The position numbers and the translations under genes were made by a program. Shown piece by piece: positions 25,547 through 36,061 of a DNA stretch of 64,000 bases. The DNA lies in assembly GCA_032173965.1 (NCBI GenBank), contig CM063284.1:131493125-131557124 (forward strand), written 5' to 3'. The stretch's first letter is position 1. The number at the start of each line of letters is the position of its first letter. The notes under the pieces are model-generated. The model was not told where the DNA came from. It made no database searches and saw nothing but the letters and a program-made list of their open reading frames with translations. The DNA is from Sitta carolinensis. Its lineage: Eukaryota > Chordata > Aves > Passeriformes > Sittidae.

Positions 25547-28500
25547 TCTATGTCAAGCTCTCTCCAGAAAATAATTGCTTAAGATGACTTACAAAAGTGG
25601 TGTCACTTGACAAGGGTGAGGTACCAGGAAATGAGAATGGAAGAAAAAGGGACAGTGAAGCAGACCAGAAGAAAAGAAAAACCAGTGGCAAAGGCACTTC
25701 TACCTCTCAAGCAGCTCTTACATCCAGGCACAGCAGCAATACATCTGCTCTACTTGTGGCAGATTGTGTGAGTCACAAATAGAATTTCACAGCCAGCAGC
25801 AAACTTGTGAGCCATAAAACCCACTCCCTTCAATTACAGTGATCACCTCTCAGGGATATTGTAAGACTTGATCAACCGATATTTACAGAGTGCTTTGAGA
25901 TCCTGAGATAAAAGTCACTATAAAAGGCTACAGATTTTTCAAAACGTTCATAGACCACCTGCTCAGACCAGAAGCATTCACTTTTAACATTGCTTGAGCC
26001 AGCTACCAATCTGATATCTCCACAGGAATTTCCTAAAACAGATGTGGCTGTCACATTTAATCTCTCTTTTACTAGGAACTCAAAAAAAAAGAAACTCCTG
26101 GAAAAGGAAATAAAACAAAATGCGTTAAAACTGATGGTGAGAAGAAGCCCCATAATTCTGTTCCCACAGCTCATGGTTTCTCCATCTGTACCTTTCAGAA
26201 AGCTGCCATAGTGACTAACTCTGTGAGCTTCACAAATTAGACCTGACCTAGATTCAGTGAAGTCTTTGATCTGCAGCTGGTTAGTGTAATATTCTGACTG
26301 CAGTGAATTTCAGAATTGTTCCACAAAGCAGCAGCTTCAAAAGAAAAACAAATAAAACAAAATTCAGGTTTTCCTCACAATATGCTGGCCCTCACTTGAC
26401 TGTATACCAAATGAATCAGTCAGCAAACCAAATGGTAGAGTTTAAACTACTGCTGTTTTCTCATAATTCCATAGTATATGCTCTTGAAAAAAATTACTTC
26501 GTTATTTCCTCTCACTTTTTATTATAGGAATAACAAACTCCAGGAGAGTAAAGAAAAGCATGATTCTGAAAACAAGAGGAGGTTATAATTAAGCATATTG
26601 TTAAAAGCTTTCTTGAATGGAAGTTAAAAAATTTGAAGTTTAAAATCATGTTAGCTAAGGATAAAACAGTTCAGAGGCTTTTTTTATAAACTGATCTGAA
26701 CCATATGAAACTCTTCAGAGCATGGATCTGGACTGGCATCCCTTCAGAATAAGGTTTCCCATGATGTTTTGGACTTTCTGCATTGTGTATAGAAACTGAG
26801 CACAGATGTCCCAACATGTTTCAGAAATTTTAAAACCTTTTGTTCCACGATAGCAATGTGAACATGGGAAACATTAATTAGAGTCTTATTTAGTGATCCC
26901 TCTTTTATTTTTTTTTTAATTGGTTTGTTCTTGCTTTAAATATGATCCAAAAATATCATGGTGAATCAAAACCAAAGGAAATAGTTTCTTTATCCTTCAT
27001 CCAATAGTGAGAGGCCTCTATATAACCAGAATCTTTTTGGAAGCATATAAGAATGCACGTAGTCTTGATCAGGTAGGCAAGTCTGACCTTTTGGATAAAT
27101 TACAGACCACACTGCTTTTGAGATACATTTCAAGCAAGGTACAGGCCATGGCAAAGTTAGAATGAATGACTCAGAGATAGACTGTTACTGCAAATAATTT
27201 GTTAGTATTTCTAAAGGTGTGGAGGGCACTCATTCTAAAAAAATGGGACATAAGAAGTATGCAGATTATGAAAAAAAATTTAAATTCCTTTTGCTGTGTA
27301 GGCAGTTATTAAAGAATATATGGTTAAGGCTGATTGTTTTTCAATCACAGTAGGGCCTGGTGCAGCACAAATCTTAATCTTTGTGCTGTTACAAAAACAA
27401 ACAAACAAAAAAAAATGGTGGGGAAAAAAAGAAAAAAATAAAGCTGCTGGAGGCCATAACAATACAGAAATATATTTTGTTAGCAGTGTGTGATGGTCAT
27501 ATATCTTCCAGACAGTGTGCTACAAACATCTCAAGGAGAGACTGATTTACCTTTATTCAGCTGCAAACTCTGCACATGGTGGTTTATGAGGTAGTGGGCA
27601 AATGGCTCACACAAACTGAGATAAATTATACACAGTACCTGTTTTGGGAAGCTTCAGGAAGCTGGTTAAGTGTTGATGTACTTTCACTCACTCCTTTTTG
27701 GTGATGCTAGGCTGCATATAAAAGGATATATCTGTACTGCCACTTTGGGACCACTACTTTTCAGACCCATGCTGCTATTTCTTAAGTCACCCAGGAGCCT
27801 TAAGTACCTTCACACTCAGTCTGACTTCAGAGGCAAACTTTGCTCTTCTCTCAATGAAGCTACCAGCATGAATAAAGTGGATACTGAAGAACTGTGAACA
27901 CCAGAGCCCTCAGGGCAACAACTAAATCCTTTACAAGTAACACAAAGATAAAACAAAGGATCTGATGTTGGGTGGCTTCATAAAAAACAGGCACTGCTAA
28001 TATTTCAAATTTAAGAAGCTGAGACTTTTGTTCAGAAGCCAGGAAACAGTAGCTTCTGAATCTGTTCTGAACTGCACAAATATTAGGATGCAGGAGGCTG
28101 GAGCCCCTGATGGTCCTCTGTGGTCACAGCTAAGTCTTAATTCTTAAGTCAGCTCCCCAAAATCTTTCCAGTTAAATCTCTACAGCCTCATCTGAAGATC
28201 CAGTAAAGCTTTCTCTCAAGCTAGAATATGGCTATAGAGAGCAGATATTGTATCACCAAACTATTGTGTCATTGTTTGGGCAGTCAGGGAGGGATGGCAG
28301 TGGAAACTCAAGCATGCAAAGCAAATAGTGCATCCTCTGTCCGTTCCCTGTAGAAATAACCTTTGGGAGGTGCAGGGAATGCTGCCTTCCATTTCCTTTG
28401 CTTCTTTGTTGTATCTCACTCATTGATCTAGCTCGGTGTTAAGGTTTTCAGTTGCAAAATAAATGCTATAGGACAGACGAAGAGTAAGATTCTCTTACAC

Positions 28501-31500
28501 TCATATAATTTTTTTTTAAAGTTAGTAAAGATCCTTATGATTCCAAGCTCTACCTGGCCCACTGCAGACTGGCCTCACACTCTGTGGATGTGCTGACCAT
28601 GAAATGATCAGTCCATCCTTGCCAATATCCCTAGTGATAAGGCTGGGCAACAAAAGGCAAGGGCAATGTGGTAGGTATAATGCCTGGGTATATGCTGTAT
28701 GGGGTGACTATATGGAAAAGAAGATTCGGACACCTAGCAGAAACTCATCCAAGGAATCAGGATGGAGAGTCAATGAATTAAGAATTTGTGTTTGGCAGCA
28801 GAAGCAGTCTCTCTTGGCTGTTACCAACACAATTTCAATGTTGTTCCTATTTATTTGAAAAACATGGGATTAGCACCAAACCCCCCAAAAAACATCAGGA
28901 AGAAGAAAGGAAATAATACTGATGCACATGTAAGGCAATGGTACCAACATTGGAGCTGGCCCAGCATTGCAACACCAAACAACCTGGCCTGGAGGTTACT
29001 AACCTGTGTAAATTATGGCATGGCCCTTTGCTGCTCCTGACAGTAAGGACAGTCTGTGAGGCTGGGTCACCCAGCTCTAGAGGCTACTCCTGCCCTTCTG
29101 CATGCTGGTTTCGTAATCAAGATCAGTTTTTCTCCCAGACCAAAATAGCTGTAAGCTAGGAGGGGCTTTCTCATATCCATGCTTTCTTTGAATACTATGT
29201 TTCTAAGTAGGAACTTGGATAAGTTCCAAATAAGTAAGTTCAAAATGCAAGCGAAATAACCTTCAAGTGCTCCTTGTCAGCTGACCGACATAACAGAACT
29301 AGGCTTTTTAGCCACACTTTAGAAATACTAGCCATAGCCTGCACCCAAGCAAGATCTTCTTTCTCCCCACCTCCATTCAGAAAAATATCAAAGAGGCCAT
29401 GCCCATTGCTGCCTGCAACATGTGCCACTGTGAAAGTGACTGTTGCACTACATTTGGTCATCTTTACATCCAAAAATGCAGCTCTAAACGCCCCTCTTTC
29501 CCACCTCCCATTGCTACCGGCAGTGCTTACTGCCACAGCTCAGCTAGAGTCTGGGGGTCTGTAGGTATGGCTCATCTCATCCATCTCAGACATCAGTTTT
29601 CAGAAGGGGATAGAAGGCTGAAATTCTACAAACTAACTAAAAGAAAGTCACAATTATCTAATGATATTTTTCCCTTGCATTCCATGATTCTGGGATACAG
29701 TAATTTAATTAAGGAAGACAATGCTCTCCACTGGGCTTGCAAAAGCAAATATTGCCACATGTCCCTCAGAGTCAAGAATCAGGTGGAGCAGGCACAGCAG
29801 TGACTAAGGAGGTCAACTCACAACAAAAGGCAGAATACCAGTCATCACAGTAAAATTGCAGTGCTCATACAATCACTGCACCACAAAAGATCAGTATTTG
29901 TCACTCTGTTGAGATGCTGTCAGACAAAAAGAAATGTCCCATTCATGTTCCGTACATGCTTCAGTTTCTTCAGCTGCCAGATGGTCTTTCTGTGGTCCAC
30001 TGAGTTCCACTGTGTCACAGTGAAGGTCTCTTTTCAGACATGGCTATCACTGCCTTGTAAACTTATAGCTTAGTAAAGTGACTCTCCTCCCTCCCCCGTT
30101 TTATATTGCAAATGCCACAGAGCTTGTGCAAAGCCTTTGCCTCCTAAGAAGAGCAGGCATGTCAGTCAGTGTCAGTCAGGGCACTTACAGGGTGAGCAGA
30201 CTCCTAAACAAATGGCACTTCTTTTCTGTCTGTGGTTATGGAGATTTGAGAACAACTGAAAGATGAAAAAAGCAGGGACAATCTCAGCTTCCAGTTAGAC
30301 TTCCAGTTAGAAAAGGCTGGCCACAGACTGACAGGAACCAAGCATCATGACAGTGACTACCTTGTTGACTTGGGGAAGATAAGAACAAAGTGTATATAGA
30401 AGAGTCCCTCTTCTGTAATGCCCTCTCAGTCAGTGTTTCTGTCAAATTGAGGCTGTAGTCAGATTATTTAGATAAATATCCAGAAATGGATGTAGCCTTT
30501 ATGAATTTGTTTAAATCCATTTTTCACTTCATTCTTATAAACTTGGTGATGTTCTGCAACAGTCCTTTTCTCATATTTAGTGAGCATGATGTTCAAAGCT
30601 ATTTTTACTTCTTTTAAACATATTTACTAAATGTCCACAGTCAACAATTGTGACAGTAGAAATGCCAACACAGAAGGATCTCAGCCACCTTTGGAAAGAA
30701 AAACAGGTCTTATCTCTTGATCTTAAACTAACATTAAGACTCCAGGATTTTCCAATCTGTCTGGAACAAAAGGAAATAGTCAACAAGAATGTACATTTGA
30801 ATCTGGCCCCAAGGACAGAGAGAAACCTTTCAGTAAGTATTAAGCTCAGACTAAAGTTCCACCTTCAGTGTAATAGATGGTTGTGTCCTCAAATTCAAAG
30901 TGAATCCACCATATGTATCATGGCAATAAAACTACTGACTTTGGTCCCTTAACTTCCTTTAAACCCTATTCAGTATTTCATTAACACTTGTAGATTTAGT
31001 AGTTTTGGAGCATTTCCACTTCTTCCAAAGGCAACAGTGCATCTCAGATGCACAGAGTGCCACATGTCCCCAGCAGTGTTAGCTCACTGCAGTGGTGCTG
31101 GGGCAGCCAGCAGGGACCAGGCAGGGAATGTTGTCTGAGGACGTGGCTTCTTAGGCAGCAGCTTCCTGCACTGAGTCAGTCAGTCAGATGGCAGTAATTT
31201 CCACATTCCCTCACAGTTCAGGTCACCACAGACCCCAAGCAGGGGATATTGTCAAACAGTTGCCATGTCTCCCCAGCGCTGAAGAGCACCTGTACCCACA
31301 CCATGTTTTTACGCACCACTGGCACCTTCTCATATTCCTTAAATAACGTGATACCACGTGTTCAAATAAAACAAGTCCTGTCTCTCACACAGTCTCAGTC
31401 AGAAACTATAACCACCAAACCCAAAGTTAGTTTAGCTTTTGTAATATTGCCCTAGGGTAATATGAATCACTCATTCATCTCCCCAGTCCAACAGGCAATT

Positions 31501-31550
31501 CTTTCACGCTTCCTTGCGCTTCCAGCCCAGCCCCACCTCAGCACTGGTCT
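25547..31550. other. Intergenic unique DNA
   Basis: Six kilobases with no recognised gene or mobile element. A tandem 12-bp duplication ACTTCCAGTTAG / GCTTCCAGTTAG occurs at about 30,287-30,310, and TCAGTCAG-type short repeats near 30,160 and 31,175. Open frames at 29,240-29,803 overlap on both strands and look like chance. Confidence 0.5.
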
Positions 31551-31998
31551 TGATGCCTAGAAAGGCTGATCTAGAACAGAGTTAAATGAACAAAATAGGT
31601 ATTTATTAAAAGTCCTGAAAGGATACACCTTGGGCAGTGCAAGAGCCTGGCTGGGGCTACACTCAGGACGGATCCAAGACAGATCCTGGTCACGAGTTTT
31701 GGCACTTTTATAAGCTTTGGTTCATCTACATATTGGGGTCAATTGTCCAATTACAGCTCCAGGTCACAAAGTCCCAACCCCCTGGCTTGTCCCCTTCTCT
31801 TCGCCCCCTTGTCCCCTTCCCTTCACCATTGTTTATGCTTTTGGAGTAACAGTTGTCCTTGATTCTCAAGCTGGGAAGGGATTGTTTTGTCTAACTATCC
31901 TGTGAAGAGAACTTACTAACATCTAATATGAAGTTTCAGAGTTATATACCAGGCAGCAGAGAATCTGAAAAATATAAAAGCTAAAATCCAAGGCATCA
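31551..31998 (-). mobile_element. Solo LTR of an endogenous retrovirus (copy B of a related pair)
   Basis: The 448-bp unit is bounded by the inverted pair TGATGCCT...AGGCATCA and matches the 12.5-kb copy along its length, with an extra C/T-rich stretch near 31,780-31,830. On the - strand it has TATAAAAG at about 31,705-31,712 and AATAAA at 31,602-31,607. GTCT occurs directly on both sides (31,547-31,550 and 31,999-32,002), a likely 4-bp target duplication. No viral genes are nearby. Confidence 0.85.
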
Positions 31999-33039
31999 GT
32001 CTTGCATTCTCTACAGTCCAAGAAATGTCCACAAAGCAGTGTAAACAAAACAGTGATGTTTTGTATTTATTAGGTGTATTATTAGTGCATCCCAAAATAT
32101 GCTCTTATCTGACACATCACAAGCTCATTTTGTGCAAAAACGACATACCTGATCTCATTTAACATATCTTTTGCCACAGATGACACCAGAAATAGTGTGT
32201 CCACAGCAATTTTTTCTGTATTTACTGCTGGGAAAGGCAAAAATATTAGGTCAGTAACAGTAACTGCTTAGATGTCCATGGAGCAGAGTGTGCCCCTTGC
32301 AAAAAAATTCAGATGGATTTTTGATTTCTAATTTGAGTGCTGGAAGCTGAGTCTATTAGCCCTAATTGCAGGAGCAGTTATTTGAGACCAATGAGAGGTG
32401 TACCCTTATGCAGTTATATTGTTTTGCTGTTTATCTCCAGTATCTCTTCATAAACCTTGCTGTGTTCTTTAATGAGAAAATACAACTTAGAAAAGTAACC
32501 AGGAGTTTTCCCAAGGTACAGAAAGGATCAGAGATTGATAAATGAAGTAATGAGAGTGTCTATAAGCCTTTTTTCGTAGCCAATTGATTTAGAGGGTGAA
32601 AACAATCTATAAAAACTTGGAAATCCTCTAAATATATAGCCACTTAGTTTCTTCCAAAGCAGCATTAGGGAAAAAATATTTAATTTAAGAATAAGAAACA
32701 AAAGTAATTTATATTTTTACAAATTTGCTGAAGATGTTTCACTATGTTTAAAGCCCCCACTAGCTACCCAGGATGCAGAGCTGGTGAAAACACAGACATC
32801 ACTTGAATGCACTTCCAGCAGCAGCAGCTCACTATTGCTTGTAATGTTACTGAGGAATATGAGCTATTTTTGTCCTCCTAAGAGTGAATCGGAAATTACA
32901 ATAGAGAAGTTCTGTGATTTATCCAAGCCCTGGGGAACGTGGTGGGGCATCCAACTCAAAAATTTTAATGTGGTGGTTTCCCAGTGCTGTGTCCTGACAC
33001 CCCTTGCCCCAGGCATTAAAAGCCAGTATAATTAGAGCT
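31999..33039. other. AT-rich DNA between LTR copy B and the CpG-rich zone
   Basis: Unique AT-rich sequence ending at a sharp compositional step near 33,040. No gene or repeat recognised. Confidence 0.5.
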
Positions 33040-34479
33040 CCCCGGTGAGTGGTTCGCCAGCAGAGCCCTGAGAGGAGGCGGCTGTCACGAACTAACACGG
33101 CAGCTACACCGCCGCTGGGAAGCAGGAGAGCTGCCTCTCTGGACATGAACCGCCGCTCTTACCGGGAAATGGTCAGGTCGCCACTGCATTTGCAAAGCCT
33201 CCTCCCTGATACGTGCAGTCTCTGTCTCCTGCGTGCCACTCACTTCCCAGCAGGGGAAGAGCTGGAGGGACCGGGCTGAGAGGAGCAGCACTTTCCCTGG
33301 CCAGAAGAGCAGCCTGGTGTCCGTAATTCCGTGTGGATTAAGCGTCCCCTGGATGCCAGAGTACACGCAGTGGCGCATACAGAGCCCTGACCCAGGGCAT
33401 CTCTAGGAAAAGGAGGCAGGAGGCACTCACCAGCAGGAGAGCAAAGCGAGAGCGCACACCACCCTAGAAAAGGCGAGCGGGAAGACTGTCTGTAGCATCA
33501 CTGAAGCATGGATCTTCTGGAGCATCTCCAGGGGACTGAGGGTGCTGTGGGTCCCCGAACACCGCTATGGGAGTGTCCCCAGAGGTGTGGAGTTTTTGGC
33601 CACACAATGCACCAGCCTTGGCGGGATATGGTGGGGTGTTCCCTACACCCCAGGTAGGAAAGCTGAGCAGGCAGGCCCTTGGAGACCTGGACAGTAGTAT
33701 ACACCAGGATTTATTTGCCCTACTCCATGTCTGCACAGTTTCCTGGGCTCTTAAAGGCCTGATCTTTAACACTGGGGGATCCTTGTAAATAGGGCTCACG
33801 TGGGGTTAGACTTGGAAGTTACAATGTCTCTCCCGCACCAAGGCTTTGCGGAACAAGCTGAAGGTGATGCACAGGGGCCTGGAGTGCTCAGGGCTGACGG
33901 GGCTGGGGGAAGCAAGAGAGGAGCCTCCATCCCCCGGCACACCCTAACCCTAAAGCACCGACAGCAGTCCATTTCCAGGAGTCGGACTTCAGATGTGTGG
34001 GACCGCGAGTGAGAAGCGGTCACGAGGCAGCTGGCAGGACACGATGTGGTTGTCCTGGAGCGTCTGTGCTCTGCACGACCGGCCTTGCTCAGGGCGGGGT
34101 CAGGTGCGCAGGGATTGTCTCGATCAGGTTTCCTCCCGAGAAACTCGGCCTCGCCTCCGGCTCAGCAACAGAGGGGAGATTTCTTCCCAGCCGCCTGCAG
34201 CGTGGGCAGGGTCACTGCCATCGCTGACCATGCAGCTGAACACTGTTCCATGTGCTAGCACGAAAAGTCTACCCGCCAAGAGCAGCAGCGCAAGGAGGTC
34301 AGCGCTCCCACCCGCCCTGCTCGAGGAGCCGCCGTTCACGATTATCCCTCCCGAAATGGCTGGCAGGGCTGTGTGCGGAGATCGGGGGTTCCCAGCCCGC
34401 AACTGAGGGGGCGGCGAGCAGCTTCAACACGCAGCTCCGCTCCCCTTACACCAAATTGCTCTGACAAGTGTCCCCGTCT
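33040..34479. promoter_or_regulatory. CpG-enriched shoulder upstream of the main island
   Basis: From about 33,040 the base composition changes abruptly to GC-rich with scattered CpG, continuing into the main island. There are no recognisable repeats and no convincing protein. It may hold distal promoter elements or an alternative first exon; a GGTGAGTGG at about 33,041 looks like a donor but has no clear exon before it. Two CCCTAA-like units near 33,942 are too few to be telomeric. Confidence 0.4.
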
Positions 34480-35560
34480 TTCCTATCGTCAGTCTCCGCA
34501 GGGACCCTGCCCAGGCGCCACAGCGAGGACCCGCTGGTGCCATGGGCCGGCGGGAGAGCGGCACCCGCTGCCCCGGTCCCTGCCCGGCAGCGTGAGGGGG
34601 AGAGGGGCGGGGGCGGGCGACGCCCCTCGGCAGGGGGTCCGCGGGTGCTCGGAGCCACTGCGGCCGTGGGCGGGCGTCCCCCGTCCCCCCTCGGGAGGTT
34701 GTGCCGCTCGGAGCCGGCGTGAAGCAGACCGCCGTAGGGAGGAAACCCGAGTTGGCGGCGCCGTGCCGCCGGTGCGCGGGGGCAAGAGGGAGCGCGAGCG
34801 AGCGACGGCACCTCCGGCACACCGGCTCCGCCGGGCCGCCCCTCCGCAGCCCCCGGCCGCCCACCGACCCGCCCCGATCGCTGCCGGCGGGGTCGGGCCG
34901 GGGGTAGGTGGGAGCGGCGGGGGCGGGCGGCAGCCGCGGGGGTCGTCGCCATGACGAGCGGGCGTGCCGCCGCCTCCCGCCGCTGAGCGGGGCGGCCGCT
35001 GTCCCTTCAGCACCGCGCGGCCGGCGGGGCCGTCCTGCCCTGCCTTGCCCTGCCCTGCCCTGCCCTGCCCTACCCGGCCCTGCCCGGCCCGGCACCGGCA
35101 CCCCCCGGCCCCGGCATCCCCCGGCACCCCCCGGCCCCGGCACCCCTCCGGTGTCGGCACCCCTCCTGCACGGGCATCCCCCGGCACCAGCACCCTACCG
35201 GCACCAGCACCCCTCCGGTACCGGCACCCCTACGGCAGCAGCATCCCTCGGCGGCCCTGGCGGCCCCCGCGGGCGGCGGCGATGGCGGGCGGGGGCCGGG
35301 GGCAGCGGGGCGCGCCGGCGGGGCGCCGCGGCCGCTGAGGCAGCAGGTAGGGCGGGCGCGGCGAGCCGCGGAGCCGGGCGGGCGGGCTCCCCGCGGGTCG
35401 GAGCGGGGCTCCGGCCCCTGAGGCGCGGCGTGGGATGGGAGACGGGAGCCCGGGCGGCGGCGGGGGCTCCTCGTGTGGCGGGGTCGGGAGCGGCGAGGGG
35501 GAATGAAAGGTCCTCGCGGCCCCGGTGGCACAAAGGCCGTGAGTAACGGGGGGTTGGTGG
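34480..35560. promoter_or_regulatory. KCNS2: CpG island, likely KCNS2 promoter and non-coding exon 1
   Basis: This kilobase is extremely GC-rich with abundant CpG, unlike the AT-rich surroundings, and ends just before the predicted donor at 35,538/35,539, about 0.5 kb from the KCNS2 start codon. No TATA box is evident, as expected for a CpG-island promoter. The transcription start cannot be placed. Long open frames on both strands here (for example 34,424-35,193 on the - strand) result from GC-rich composition with few stop codons and resemble no known protein. The island could also fire in the opposite direction. Confidence 0.8.
35034..35225 (+). repeat. GC-rich minisatellite inside the CpG island
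   Basis: The block starts with a run of CCCTG pentamers (about 35,034-35,071) and passes into imperfect CCCGGCACC/CCGGCACCCCT units to about 35,225. The change from perfect to diverged units suggests local slippage. It lies 5' of the predicted KCNS2 donor, so it would be in the promoter or the 5' UTR. Confidence 0.85.
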
Positions 35561-35896
35561 GAGCGACAGCCGCAGCCCAGGTGAAGGGTGAGGGGAGGGA
35601 GAGGAGCCTGCAGCGGGAACAAAGGAGCCTCCCTCAAGGTCTTCAGTGGGAGATGGGAGAAAAGAAAATGGGAAAAAGGAGAAAAACGGGAGCAGTGGCA
35701 GAAAAAGGGAGGGAAAGCGAGTGAACAGGAGAAAAAGAGAGAAACGGAGAAATGGGGGGAGAAAGGAGAGAAGGAAAGGGGAGAGAGAGAAAGAGAATGA
35801 AAGAGAGAAGGAAGACATAAAAAGGAAAAAGAGAAAGAGAGAAAAAGAAAAGAAAAGAAAGAAAAGAAAGAGAAAGCAAGAAAGCAAGAAAAGAAA

Positions 35897-35959
<63 letters not shown>

Positions 35960-36024
35960 CATAAATAGGTGAACATGCTGTAGATTTGTTCATTTTGCCA
36001 ACTTTCTGTGTAATTGTATCCTAG
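35539..36024 (+). other. KCNS2: Predicted KCNS2 intron 1, carrying a purine-rich tract
   Basis: The predicted donor GGCC|GTGAGTAAC begins at 35,539 and the acceptor TATCCTAG ends at 36,024, giving an intron of about 486 bp. The + strand of the intron is nearly all purine from about 35,640 to 35,958. A second possible donor, CAGCAG|GTAGGG, lies at 35,346/35,347 and would lengthen the intron. Inference from splice motifs only. Confidence 0.5.
35818..35960 (+). repeat. GAAA microsatellite in predicted KCNS2 intron 1
   Basis: The tract begins as mixed AAAAGA/GAAAG units and ends in a perfect (GAAA)n run of about 60 bp that stops near 35,959, about 65 bp before the predicted acceptor. A broader purine-only region precedes it from about 35,640. 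The lysine/glutamate-rich open frame over it is an artefact of the repeat. Confidence 0.95.
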
Positions 36025-36061
36025 GTTTTCATTCCCTACCCACATTTGGAAGGAGCTCACT
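36025..36061 (+). other. KCNS2: KCNS2 5' UTR part of the coding exon
   Basis: A pyrimidine-leaning stretch ending in TATCCTAG (to 36,024) makes a plausible splice acceptor 37 bp before the ATG, so the coding exon probably begins at 36,025. This fits the known structure of the gene in mammals, a non-coding first exon followed by one exon with the entire frame. Transcript data would be needed to fix the junction. Confidence 0.6.

Noticed and set aside
33940..33956. Telomere-like CCCTAA units
   Set aside because: Only about two units; not an interstitial telomeric array.
34373..35546. Pro/Arg/Gly/Ala-rich frames on both strands over the CpG island
   Set aside because: Stop codons are rare in very GC-rich DNA. 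The frames overlap each other on both strands, cross the minisatellite and resemble no known protein.
35646..35972. Open frame of charged residues and, on the - strand, 255-321-residue frames rich in Phe, Leu and Ser
   Set aside because: These read through the purine tract and the CpG island; no family resemblance and no conserved start. They reflect composition.
36014..36061. N-terminal extension of 16 residues on KCNS2
   Set aside because: It would begin at a TTG and cross the predicted splice acceptor; the first ATG is at 36,062 and gives the family N-terminus MTGQSL.
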